From positions 1 to 12,746 of the forward strand of contig USII01000009.1 in NCBI GenBank assembly GCA_900554725.1: a DNA stretch of 12,746 nt, read 5' to 3'. The notes under the pieces are model-generated. The model was not told the DNA's origin. It did no database searches and saw only the letters and a program-made list of their open reading frames with translations. Positions within the stretch are counted from its first letter, which is position 1; the number at the start of each line of letters is the position of its first letter. Positions 1-7,231 of the stretch are shown here, one piece after another. The position numbers and the translations under genes were made by a program. This DNA is from an uncultured Eubacteriales bacterium (GTDB lineage: Bacteria; Bacillota; Clostridia; Christensenellales; Christensenellaceae).

Positions 1-897
1 ATGTATAGCTATCCGTTGTGGCTGGCTGAGCGGTATCTTGGCGCCTATGGGTTTGACTTTGCGGAGGCTATGCTCTCCTATCATAAAAAAGCGGCAGATA
101 CCTGCGTGCGCGTCAATCGTTTAAAGACGACGCGCCAGGAGCTTTTGGCAAAACTGGAGGGCAGGGGATATCAATTTCATGAAGGGGAATACATACCCGA
201 TTGTTTTTATATTCGCAATATTGTGGGTGTGGATGAGCTGGATCTATTCCAAAAAGGCCTTTTGGCTGTGCAGGGAGAGGCATCGATGATCGTGGCGGAG
301 GCGGCACAGGTTCGGCCAGGGCAGGCGGTGCTGGATGCATGCGCGGCACCAGGGGGAAAGAGCGCTTATCTGGCGCAGTTTGCGCCAGGGAGGCTTGTAT
401 GCATGGAGCTGCATGAACATAGGGCACTGCTCATGCAGGAAAATCTTTCCCGCTTGGGCGTGGAGGCGGAATGCAGAGTATGGGATGCGAGCAAAATTTT
501 GGAGGAGCAGATAGAAGCCTTCGATCGGGTTTTGATAGATGCGCCCTGCTCTGCGCTGGGGCTGCTGTATCGCAAGCCGGATATCAAATATACAAAGCAT
601 CCAGAGGAAATTCAGATGCTGGCGGAAACTCAGCGCGCTATCCTGAGCGCGTGCGCTCAATATGTCAAGCCGGGTGGAAGGCTCATCTATTCCACCTGCA
701 CCATCAGCCAAGAGGAAAACGATCAGAACATCGATTGGTTTTTAGAGCATAACAGGCAGTTTTCCCAGGTCAACCTGGCAGCAGTTCTGCCCGAACGGCT
801 TATGAGCCGCGCGAGGGAAGGAAGGTTGCAGCTTTTTCCGCATCTTGATGGCATAGACGGCTTTTTTTTGGCAGTTTTGGAAAGGGAAAAGCGATGA
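1..897 (+). CDS. rsmB: 16S rRNA (cytosine-967-C5)-methyltransferase RsmB, 3' part
   Basis: RsmB methylates C967 of 16S rRNA at carbon 5 using SAM. The visible 298 residues hold the catalytic domain: SAM-binding motif DACAAPGGKS (about 112-121 of the visible part), the DAPCSALG motif with the PC cysteine (C183), and YSTCTIS with the nucleophilic cysteine (C233). The end, with PHLDGIDGFF, is typical of the family's C-terminus. Family members are usually about 440 residues with an N-terminal NusB-like RNA-binding domain. Here the sequence begins at the S(Y/H)PxWL segment that follows that domain, so the ATG at base 1 is most likely an internal methionine and the gene starts before the window. 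Its TGA overlaps the rlmN ATG (ATGA), as expected for an operon. A true NusB-less variant cannot be excluded from this window alone. Confidence 0.93.
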   Translation: MYSYPLWLAERYLGAYGFDFAEAMLSYHKKAADTCVRVNRLKTTRQELLAKLEGRGYQFHEGEYIPDCFYIRNIVGVDELDLFQKGLLAVQGEASMIVAEAAQVRPGQAVLDACAAPGGKSAYLAQFAPGRLVCMELHEHRALLMQENLSRLGVEAECRVWDASKILEEQIEAFDRVLIDAPCSALGLLYRKPDIKYTKHPEEIQMLAETQRAILSACAQYVKPGGRLIYSTCTISQEENDQNIDWFLEHNRQFSQVNLAAVLPERLMSRAREGRLQLFPHLDGIDGFFLAVLEREKR

Positions 898-1928
898 AGC
901 ATCTTTTGGACTATTCGCTGGATGAGCTGAAAGAGCTTTTGGAGTCAATGGGGGAAAAGCCTTTCCGCGCCGGGCAACTCTATTCTTGGCTTACACAGTG
1001 CGCTTCTTTTGAGCAGATGAGCAACCTCTCTAAGCCGCTGCGGGAAAAACTGCGGGCGGAATATTTGGAGGGATACCCAGAAGTTTTGGAGAGGCTTTAT
1101 TCCCGCGACGGCACGCAGAAATTTCTGCTGGAGTTAAGGGATGGCAATGTGGTGGAATGCGTGCTGATGCAGTATATGTATGGCAAAACACTCTGCATTT
1201 CTACACAGGCCGGCTGTGCAATGGGCTGCGCTTTTTGTGCTTCTACTCGGGGCGGACTGCGGCGCAACCTCACTGCTGGCGAGATTTTGGGGCAAGTGCT
1301 GCGCGTCAATGCCCTGCTTGGCGGCGGCCGCAGCATTACAAATGTCGTGTTGATGGGTACGGGCGAGCCTCTGGCCAATTACGATTCAGTGGTGAAATTT
1401 TTGCGCTTGCTGCATCAGAAAGAAAGCCTGGGTGTGAGCATGCGCAATATTTCCCTCTCTACCTGCGGCCTGGTGCCGGAGATATATCGCTTTGCCAAAG
1501 AGGGCTTTCAAGCAACGCTTTGCCTTTCTTTGCACAGCGCCATCCAGCAGAAACGGGAAGAAATTATGCCTATTGCTAAAAAATATGCTCTTCCACAAGT
1601 GATCGAGGCGATGCACGAGTATGGAAAAAGCAGCGGTCGGCGCGTCATTTATGAATATATCTTAATAGCAGGATTTAACGATACCAAAAGAGATTTGGAT
1701 GCGTTGGCAGATTTGCTGAGCGGACAGAACTGTCATATCAACCTGATTCCCTGTAACCAAACGGATGGGCGTTTTGTAGCGCCTTCTCAGGGCCGGGTTT
1801 CCCATTTTCTAGAAGAGCTAAAGAAGCGCAGCCTTTCGGCAACGGTGCGGCGCACACTGGGAGAGGATATTGAAGGTGCTTGCGGGCAGCTACGGGCCAG
1901 ATATCTGGGAATGCAAGGCGGGTTTTAG
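894..1928 (+). CDS. rlmN: Dual-specificity 23S rRNA/tRNA adenine-C2 methyltransferase RlmN
   Basis: This radical-SAM enzyme methylates carbon 2 of A2503 in 23S rRNA and of A37 in some tRNAs. The 344-residue protein is full length. The [4Fe-4S] motif CxxxCxxC is at C108, C112 and C115, and GTGEP at 155-159 contacts SAM. C330 in GEDIEGACGQL matches the cysteine that carries the methyl group in the E. coli enzyme (C355), and C101, seven residues before the cluster motif, matches E. coli C118. The start overlaps the rsmB stop in ATGA, with GGAAAGGG upstream as ribosome binding site. The next gene begins 4 nt after the stop, so this gene is probably co-transcribed with the phosphatase-kinase gene, as in other Bacillota. 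Confidence 0.97.
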   Translation: MKHLLDYSLDELKELLESMGEKPFRAGQLYSWLTQCASFEQMSNLSKPLREKLRAEYLEGYPEVLERLYSRDGTQKFLLELRDGNVVECVLMQYMYGKTLCISTQAGCAMGCAFCASTRGGLRRNLTAGEILGQVLRVNALLGGGRSITNVVLMGTGEPLANYDSVVKFLRLLHQKESLGVSMRNISLSTCGLVPEIYRFAKEGFQATLCLSLHSAIQQKREEIMPIAKKYALPQVIEAMHEYGKSSGRRVIYEYILIAGFNDTKRDLDALADLLSGQNCHINLIPCNQTDGRFVAPSQGRVSHFLEELKKRSLSATVRRTLGEDIEGACGQLRARYLGMQGGF

Positions 1929-1932
1929 TCAA

Positions 1933-4107
1933 ATGGATGTCTATGCTTTAACACACCGCGGAAAAGTGCGGGAACAAAATGAGGATTGTGTTTACCTTTC
2001 CAAAGGTATTCCCTGCCTTGCGATTGTGGCAGATGGAATGGGGGGGCATGTTGCTGGGCAGGTGGCCAGTTCTCGGGCAGTAGCCTATGTGCGCAAGCGT
2101 CTGAAGAACAGAGATCTGCATACTGTCACAAAAGAAGAATTTAAGCGCATTGTCGAGGATGCGAGCGATTATATTCTGGAGCTGGCAAATCGGGTTGAAG
2201 CATACAAGGATATGGGAACAACTTTCACTGCCGCTATTATCCGGGAGAAAACGGCGATTATTGCCCATATTGGAGATTCGCGCGCCTATGCTTTTTCGGA
2301 TGGCGAGCTGAGGCAGGTTTCTCATGACCATAGCTATGTGCAGTTTTTGGTGGATAAAGGATATCTGACAGAAGAGGAGGCAGAAGTTAGCCCCTACCGC
2401 AATATCATTACAAGGGCCGTTGGGATGGAAGAGGCAGAAGCGGAGGCCTATGAAGTGAGCTTCAAGGAGGGGGAGAGCCTGCTGCTCTGTTCAGATGGGC
2501 TGACAACGCATCTTACAAACTATGAAATAGGCCTTTGCCTGAAGGAGGACTATAGCGCCGAGCAAAAGGCAAAAGAGCTTCTGGAAGTTGCCCTGCTGCG
2601 CGGAGGGCGAGATAATATTTCCATTATTATTGCGCGCAATAACGAAGATAGAATGGTGGAAGGGCGCTTTGAGCTCCTTAATATTGTGGATGAAGGGGGC
2701 ACCAGCATCGTCTATCAGGCAAAAGATCAGAAAACGGGAGGGCTGGTTGCGCTGAAAATGCTGCGGGAAGAGCTCTCAACCCAGCAGGAATATGTGGAGA
2801 ATTTTCAGCGGGAAGCGGAGACGCTTTCCCGGTTACAACATAAAAATATCATACATTTTGTCCATAAGGGTGTGCATCGGGGACGCAGCTATATTGCCAC
2901 GGAATTTGTAGATGGAGAATCACTCAAGCGGCGCATCGATGAGGGAACCCTGGAATTGGAACAGAGTGTTTCCATTGCTCTGCAATTGTGCGAAGCGCTT
3001 AACTATTTGCACGGTAAAGGAATTTTGCATAAGGATTTGAAACCTTCCAATGTGCTTTTGCTGCCCCAGGATCGCCCGATTCTTCTGGATTTTGGCATTG
3101 CGCAGGGGCAGGAGCATGCGGAAGGAGAGAAGGATGCAGGCCATAGCGAGGTGTTTGGCACGGTCAACTACTTTTCTCCCGAACAGGCAAAGGGCGAGGA
3201 ACTCGATAGCCGAACAGATATTTACTCTATGGGCGTGCTTCTCTACGAGATGTTGACGGGGCGTCTGCCTTTTCAGGGGGAGGATAACCTGTCCGTTGCC
3301 CTGATGCATTTACATCAGCCTCCTGTCCCGCCAAGAGAGATCAACGAAAAGATTCCGGAAAGCCTGAATCGGATTGTTTTAAAAGCCCTTTCCAAACAAA
3401 AGGAGCGGCGGTATCGTAGCATTCGGGAGATGCAGGCCGATCTGCAAAGAGCGTTGCGGCATCCGGATGGCAAATATGTGCGCATTTTAGAAGAAGAATT
3501 GCCCTCTGCGCCCGAAGATCGCATGGCCCAGAAAAGAGCTGGAAGGCACGCGGTTTTGGCGGCGACCTGCCTCTCCGTCGCCTTTGTTGCAATCATTTTT
3601 GCCTTTTTTGCTATTTTTAGAACGATCAATCGCTCGGAAGAGACAAAAGAGATCTATATGCCCGGCCTTTCAGAAAAAACATATGAAGAGGCGAAGCAGA
3701 CTCTGGAAGGCCTGGGGTTGGTGCCCGTGTTTTCCTATGGATATGATCCGCAGGTGGAGCAGGGCTATGTCGTCAGCCAGACGCCAGAGATTGGCGCGGT
3801 TGTGAAGCCGGGGGAAGAAGTGTATGTTCTGATTTCCCTTGGGCGGGATAGGGTGCTTGCCATGCCGGAAGTCCTTGGAAGAAAGGAAGAGGAGGCACTT
3901 TCAATTTTGGATGAGCAGGGAATTGCAAATGTCACAGTGCAGTATGTAGATCTGGCTGAGCAGGAGGCGGGAATCGTGGTGGGGCAATCGCCAGATGCAG
4001 AAACTCGCGTTCTGGAGGGAGAGAGTGTGACAATTATAGTCAATCGGCCACAGCAGAACAATGCGCCCGCACAAGCAGGAAATGCTCAGCAGGCGCCGCA
4101 GGCATAA
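1933..4107 (+). CDS. prpC-prkC: Fused PP2C phosphatase (PrpC/Stp) and PASTA Ser/Thr kinase (PrkC)
   Basis: One 724-residue frame carries two proteins usually encoded by adjacent genes. Residues 1-236 form a complete PP2C phosphatase: RxxNED near 13-18, DGMGGH (D34), GDSRAY (D115), SDGL (D188) and GGRDN (D227, N228), so all expected metal ligands are present. A kinase domain begins at about 246, with VALK lysine K275, HKDLKPSN (D368, N373), DFG (D386) and SPEQA. A membrane segment lies at about 540-562, then two extracellular PASTA domains (about 574-637 and 641-705) and a Gln/Ala-rich tail. The family controls cell-wall growth, germination and stationary physiology, sensing muropeptides or lipid II through PASTA. 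The ATG at 1933 is chosen because the PP2C fold begins there and AAGGCGG lies upstream; the frame is also open further up, inside rlmN. No stop separates the halves; ATG 2653, the kinase's expected start, has no good ribosome binding site. Confidence 0.93.
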   Translation: MDVYALTHRGKVREQNEDCVYLSKGIPCLAIVADGMGGHVAGQVASSRAVAYVRKRLKNRDLHTVTKEEFKRIVEDASDYILELANRVEAYKDMGTTFTAAIIREKTAIIAHIGDSRAYAFSDGELRQVSHDHSYVQFLVDKGYLTEEEAEVSPYRNIITRAVGMEEAEAEAYEVSFKEGESLLLCSDGLTTHLTNYEIGLCLKEDYSAEQKAKELLEVALLRGGRDNISIIIARNNEDRMVEGRFELLNIVDEGGTSIVYQAKDQKTGGLVALKMLREELSTQQEYVENFQREAETLSRLQHKNIIHFVHKGVHRGRSYIATEFVDGESLKRRIDEGTLELEQSVSIALQLCEALNYLHGKGILHKDLKPSNVLLLPQDRPILLDFGIAQGQEHAEGEKDAGHSEVFGTVNYFSPEQAKGEELDSRTDIYSMGVLLYEMLTGRLPFQGEDNLSVALMHLHQPPVPPREINEKIPESLNRIVLKALSKQKERRYRSIREMQADLQRALRHPDGKYVRILEEELPSAPEDRMAQKRAGRHAVLAATCLSVAFVAIIFAFFAIFRTINRSEETKEIYMPGLSEKTYEEAKQTLEGLGLVPVFSYGYDPQVEQGYVVSQTPEIGAVVKPGEEVYVLISLGRDRVLAMPEVLGRKEEEALSILDEQGIANVTVQYVDLAEQEAGIVVGQSPDAETRVLEGESVTIIVNRPQQNNAPAQAGNAQQAPQA

Positions 4108-4121
4108 AATATGTATCGCAG

Positions 4122-4147
4122 AAAGTGCCTGGTAAAGGGCGCTTTTT
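4122..4147 (+). terminator. Probable Rho-independent terminator after prpC-prkC
   Basis: The 9-nt arms AAAGTGCCT (4122-4130) and GGGCGCTTT (4137-4145) pair around a GGTAAA loop, with two G-U pairs, and the stem runs into five T residues (4143-4147). It lies 15 nt after the kinase stop and before the rsgA promoter, where a transcript end is expected. Only two T residues lie beyond the stem, so it may be leaky. Confidence 0.5.
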
Positions 4148-4189
4148 GGGGAAGCTTGCCATTTCTACCGATAAAATGCGCACTCCATG

Positions 4190-4218
4190 TTTACTTAAAT
4201 GGTGTAGTAGTATATACT
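4190..4218 (+). promoter_or_regulatory. Sigma-A-type promoter for rsgA-rpe-lipoprotein
   Basis: TTTACT (4190-4195) as -35 and TATACT (4213-4218) as -10 are separated by 17 nt. Transcription would start near 4225, leaving a leader of only about 20 nt before the rsgA start. It lies between a likely terminator and the next gene group. Confidence 0.6.
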
Positions 4219-4228
4219 AAGGATATTT

Positions 4229-4235
4229 AAGGAGG
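4229..4235 (+). promoter_or_regulatory. Perfect Shine-Dalgarno deciding the rsgA start
   Basis: AAGGAGG is a full complement of the 16S rRNA 3' end. It sits 8 nt before the ATT at 4244 and there is no ATG, GTG or TTG in the rsgA frame between the upstream stop (TAG at 4208) and base 4424. Confidence 0.8.
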
Positions 4236-4243
4236 AATTCTCA

Positions 4244-5125
4244 ATTAAAGGAAAGATTTTAAAGGGAATCGGGGGATTTTACTATATTCAGTCCCAAGAG
4301 GGCATCGTTTATGAATGTCGGGCTAAGGGAAAATTTCGTAAAACCGGGGAAAGGCCTCTGCCTGGAGATAAAGTAATATTTACGCCTGCGGGTCCGGCAG
4401 GCGGCGGAAGCATAGATGAAATTTTGCCGCGTAAAAATGTGCTTGTTCGGCCGGCAATTGCCAATGCAGATCAGCTGTTCATCGTGGTTTCTGCATCCAA
4501 GCCGGCGGTAGATTATTCGCTGGTGGACAAGCTTTTGATCTATGCGCTGCATAGTGGTCTTCCCTCTGCGATTGGTATAAATAAGGCAGATCAGGCGGAT
4601 GAGGAACAGTGCCAGCAGATTGCCAAACGCTACGAAAAGAGTGGCGCACAGGTATTGGTTTTTTCAGCCCAGACGGGATACGGAATGGAACAGGTGCACA
4701 AGCTGCTGGAGGGGAAATGTACTTGCCTGGCAGGGCAATCTGCAGTGGGAAAATCTTCCCTGTTGAATGCACTTTGCCCGGAGCTTCGCCTGGAAACGGG
4801 TGGGATGAGCAGAAAAACATCTCGCGGCCGGCATACGACGCGGCATAGCGAGCTGCTTTATTTGCACGAGCTCAATGCTGTTGTGGCAGATACGCCGGGC
4901 TTTAGCATTCTAGAGGCTTTGGAGCTCGAACCGGAAGAGTTGCGGGATTGCTACCCAGAGTTTTATGGCAAAAACTGCCGGTTCGATAGCTGCCTGCATT
5001 ATAAGGAGCCGGGATGCGAAGTGATAAAAAGCGTGCAGGAAGGAGAAATTCCTGCTGCGCGCTATGAGGGATATTTAAAAATTTTGATGGAGTTATTTGA
5101 AAGGAGAGAAACCCGTTATGACTAA
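4244..5125 (+). CDS. rsgA: Ribosome small-subunit-dependent GTPase RsgA, ATT start
   Basis: RsgA is a circularly permuted GTPase that checks late 30S subunit assembly. The 293-residue product has an N-terminal OB fold (about 1-65) and a GTPase domain in permuted order: G4 NKAD at 113-116, then G1 GQSAVGKSS at 164-172, then G3 DTPGF at 216-220, with RGRHTTRH between the last two. The C-terminal zinc site is C245, C250, H252, C258. The frame has no normal start codon that keeps the OB fold. The first codon consistent with homologues (Bacillus begins MPEGKIIKALSGFYYV; here xKGKILKGIGGFYYI) is ATT at 4244, 8 nt after a perfect AAGGAGG. A start at TTG 4424 would remove 60 conserved residues and has no matching site. 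The 3' end overlaps rpe by 8 nt. Confidence 0.93.
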   Translation: MKGKILKGIGGFYYIQSQEGIVYECRAKGKFRKTGERPLPGDKVIFTPAGPAGGGSIDEILPRKNVLVRPAIANADQLFIVVSASKPAVDYSLVDKLLIYALHSGLPSAIGINKADQADEEQCQQIAKRYEKSGAQVLVFSAQTGYGMEQVHKLLEGKCTCLAGQSAVGKSSLLNALCPELRLETGGMSRKTSRGRHTTRHSELLYLHELNAVVADTPGFSILEALELEPEELRDCYPEFYGKNCRFDSCLHYKEPGCEVIKSVQEGEIPAARYEGYLKILMELFERRETRYD

Positions 5126-5792
5126 AGAGATCAAAGTACCAAAGACGATTATTGCGCCTTCCATTTTAGCGGCAGATTTTACAAGAATGGAAGAAGCGCT
5201 TACAAGCATTAAGCAGTGGGGTGCAGAATGGGTGCACTGCGATGTCATGGATGGCATGTTTGTGCCAAACATCACATTCGGGCAAAAGATGATTGCGGAT
5301 TTTCGCAAAAAAACCGATCTGTTTTTGGATGTACACCTGATGGTGCAGGCGCCTGAGCGCTATATCGATGAGTTTATTGCCAATGGCGCGGATATGATTA
5401 CAGTGCATGCGGAAGCGACCACCCATCTTCACAGGACGATTTTGCAAGTTAGAAATCAGGGTGTAAAAGTGGGCGTGGCGATAAACCCTGCAACGCCTAT
5501 CAACGCTGTGGAAGAGGTGCTTGGGGATATCGATATGGTGTTGCTTATGAGCTGCGATCCCGGCTTTGGTGGGCAGCCGTTTATCCCATATGCTCTGGAG
5601 AAATCCAGGAGGCTGCGCAAGATTATGGGGGATAACCAGCTGGATATTGAGGTAGATGGCGGCGTTTCGGAAGAGAATATCGATGTCATTTTGGATTCCG
5701 GCATTAATGTGATCGTCGCGGGAAGCGCGCTTTTTAAGGCGGAAGACCCCAAAAAGACGCTGCAAATCCTGCGCAATGGCACTGGGCGGTAA
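5118..5792 (+). CDS. rpe: Ribulose-phosphate 3-epimerase
   Basis: Rpe interconverts ribulose 5-phosphate and xylulose 5-phosphate in the pentose phosphate pathway in the cytoplasm. The 224-residue TIM barrel is full length and carries the family signatures: APSILAADF (13-21), the metal ligands H40 and D42 in VHCDVMDG, H73 in DVHLMV, the phosphate-loop sequence DPGFGGQ (147-153) and D180 in EVDGGV. AAGGAGAG at 5101-5108 places the start at ATG 5118, 9 nt downstream; an in-frame TTG at 5097 lies before this site and is not used. The start overlaps the rsgA stop in ATGACTAA, which suggests translational coupling. rsgA-rpe adjacency is common in Bacillota. Confidence 0.96.
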   Translation: MTKEIKVPKTIIAPSILAADFTRMEEALTSIKQWGAEWVHCDVMDGMFVPNITFGQKMIADFRKKTDLFLDVHLMVQAPERYIDEFIANGADMITVHAEATTHLHRTILQVRNQGVKVGVAINPATPINAVEEVLGDIDMVLLMSCDPGFGGQPFIPYALEKSRRLRKIMGDNQLDIEVDGGVSEENIDVILDSGINVIVAGSALFKAEDPKKTLQILRNGTGR

Positions 5793-5810
5793 TTCAAAGG
5801 AGAACTGCTT

Positions 5811-6536
5811 ATGAGAAAAGCCTTCGCGCTGCCGCTTGCAGTATTTTTGCTGCTTTTTCTTGCCGCTTGTGGCACGGGAGATCCGATTAAGAAATCTGCG
5901 GATCCCGTCTATACCGAGCAGGGGGAGCTGACTCAGGTGGATTATGGCAGCTTTATTTTAAAGTATCCCACAGCTCTGCAGGCAAAGAAGACGGAATCTC
6001 CCATCAAAGAGGATGAAAAGGGCAACACCTATCTGCTTTTAGAGGTTTCCAACGAGACGGGTACATTTTCGGTGGCTCGCATTCGCATTTCGGAGAAGAC
6101 TTTTGCAAAAAATATCGAAAGCCGGGTAGAGCAAACCCGGCAGGAGCTGGAGGCGGAGCTTGGAACCCAGCTTCTTTCCTACGAGAGCGAGCTGACAGAG
6201 TGGAAAACCCGGCAGACGCTTGTGCTGCGCTATTCCTACCCTTTTGGAGAAGGGTATACGATGTATAAGACCCAGTACTTTATGATGGCCGGGGATTATA
6301 CCTATGTCTTTACGACCAGTAATATCGACAGCGAGGTTTCCGAAGTTCAGCAAATCATTCTGGATAGCATTTCCGTGCAGAATAAAGATGGCCCGGCAGA
6401 GCCCAGCCTGGATCTGGAGCCCGCCCCATCTTCTGATGGCGCAGAGCAAAGCCAAGAGGGGCAGGCAGAGAGTGGCGAAGCTCCGGAAGGCGCGGAACAG
6501 GAAGGCAGTGTAGAGAGTGCGGCACAGCAGGAATAA
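5811..6536 (+). CDS. Lipoprotein of unknown function with acidic C-terminal tail
   Basis: The 241-residue product begins with a lipoprotein signal peptide: MRK, a hydrophobic run, and lipobox LAAC with the lipidated cysteine at residue 20. The mature part (about 21-185) reads as a globular domain with alternating beta strands (YGSFILKYPTALQAKK, NTYLLLEVSNETG, YTYVFTTSN). This loosely resembles PsbP/DcrB-like domains, but I cannot assign it. The last 50 or so residues are low complexity, rich in Glu, Ser, Ala, Gln and Gly, and probably disordered. AAAGGAGA (5796-5803) gives a strong ribosome binding site. It lies 18 nt after rpe and directly before a strong terminator, so it is the last gene of the rsgA-rpe unit. 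The substrate or partner is unknown. Confidence 0.85.
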   Translation: MRKAFALPLAVFLLLFLAACGTGDPIKKSADPVYTEQGELTQVDYGSFILKYPTALQAKKTESPIKEDEKGNTYLLLEVSNETGTFSVARIRISEKTFAKNIESRVEQTRQELEAELGTQLLSYESELTEWKTRQTLVLRYSYPFGEGYTMYKTQYFMMAGDYTYVFTTSNIDSEVSEVQQIILDSISVQNKDGPAEPSLDLEPAPSSDGAEQSQEGQAESGEAPEGAEQEGSVESAAQQE

Positions 6537-6566
6537 AAGCTGGCCGAGAGAAAAGTGGCAAAGACC

Positions 6567-6604
6567 CAATGCAAAAATCCGGCGGAAGCCGGATTTTTGC
6601 ATTG
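6567..6604. terminator. Strong, symmetrical Rho-independent terminator
   Basis: A perfect 17-bp stem (6567-6583 with 6588-6604) closes a GGAA loop. The GC core CCGGC/GCCGG is flanked by AAAAAT on the left and ATTTTT on the right, so it could stop transcription on either strand. It ends the rsgA-rpe-lipoprotein unit 30 nt after its last stop codon. Confidence 0.9.
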
Positions 6605-6618
6605 TGCGAGAAGCTCGC

Positions 6619-6647
6619 TTGCAAAGATTGCGCTGGCAGGATATAAT
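6619..6647 (+). promoter_or_regulatory. Near-consensus sigma-A promoter for the cyclase-to-sigH gene run
   Basis: TTGCAA (6619-6624) and a perfect TATAAT (6642-6647) are 17 nt apart. Transcription should start near 6654, about 30 nt before the first start codon. It follows directly after the terminator, so it opens a new transcription unit. Confidence 0.8.
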
Positions 6648-6682
6648 ATTCTAGGCAATTTTTAGCTTGATAGTTGGGATGA

Positions 6683-7231
6683 ATGATGAAGATAATCGAT
6701 ATTTCACAAAAACTGGATGAGAATGCGCCCGTCTACGAAGGAGATCCAACTTTTTCCAGTGAGGTTTGGAAAAATGTTCAGGATGACGGCTTTATGCTGA
6801 GCATACTGCGCATGGGTACGCATACGGGGACGCATCTGGATGCCCCCTGCCATTTTATTCCAGGAGGGAAGACGATCGCCGAAATTTCCCCAAGAAGGTG
6901 CCTGGGCAAATGTATTGTGGTGGATAATGTCAATGCTTTTGAGGGCGGCCATTCCCGCGTGCTCTTAAGCTCCAGAGAGGGCGGCGGGCGCATTGATCTG
7001 GCACAGGCGCAGCGCCTGATAGATTTAAAAGTTCGGCTGATCGGAACAGAGAAACTCTCGATTGGAAGCGATCAGGTGCATAGATATTTGTTGGGAAACG
7101 AGTGCGTGATTTTGGAGGCGCTGGATCTTTCGGCTGCGCCAGAAGGGGAATACATCCTTTCAGCGCTGCCTTTGAAGATCGAGGCAGATGGATGCCCGGT
7201 GCGCGCAGTGCTTATGGTGGCAGACGAATGA
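6683..7231 (+). CDS. Cyclase family metal-dependent hydrolase (kynurenine formamidase-like)
   Basis: The 182-residue product has the signature HTGTHLDAPCHF (47-58), with the family's metal ligands H47, H51, D53 and H57, and the early IDISQKLDENAPVYEGDP segment typical of the cyclase/KynB superfamily. A later GTEKLSIGS segment corresponds to the GxDxxSI region of relatives. Members cleave amides or cyclic substrates, including N-formylkynurenine and isatin; the substrate here is unknown. The protein is short for the family (about 205-220), apparently from a shorter stretch between about residues 95 and 115. The start may be ATG 6683 or the adjacent ATG 6686; the site upstream (GGGATGA) is weak. 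No other tryptophan-degradation gene is nearby. The stop overlaps the next ATG in ATGA. Confidence 0.88.
   Translation: MMKIIDISQKLDENAPVYEGDPTFSSEVWKNVQDDGFMLSILRMGTHTGTHLDAPCHFIPGGKTIAEISPRRCLGKCIVVDNVNAFEGGHSRVLLSSREGGGRIDLAQAQRLIDLKVRLIGTEKLSIGSDQVHRYLLGNECVILEALDLSAAPEGEYILSALPLKIEADGCPVRAVLMVADE

Noticed and set aside
1870..1932. Upstream extension of the phosphatase-kinase gene into rlmN
   Set aside because: The added 21 residues are rlmN sequence read in another frame, and the PP2C domain fits a start at 1933.
2653..4107. A separate prkC gene starting at ATG 2653
   Set aside because: No stop codon separates it from the phosphatase and no credible Shine-Dalgarno precedes this ATG, so a fusion is the simpler reading.
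4424..5125. rsgA starting at TTG 4424
   Set aside because: This would remove the OB fold (60 residues that align with RsgA) and has no ribosome binding site.
5166..5765. Antisense open frame opposite rpe (199 codons)
   Set aside because: It is a shadow of a well-conserved gene and has no recognisable motif.
6606..6618. GCGAG-AAG-CTCGC mini-hairpin between terminator and promoter, considered as an operator
   Set aside because: It has only 5 bp and a 3-nt loop and just precedes the -35; there is no repeat of it elsewhere in the window to support a binding site.
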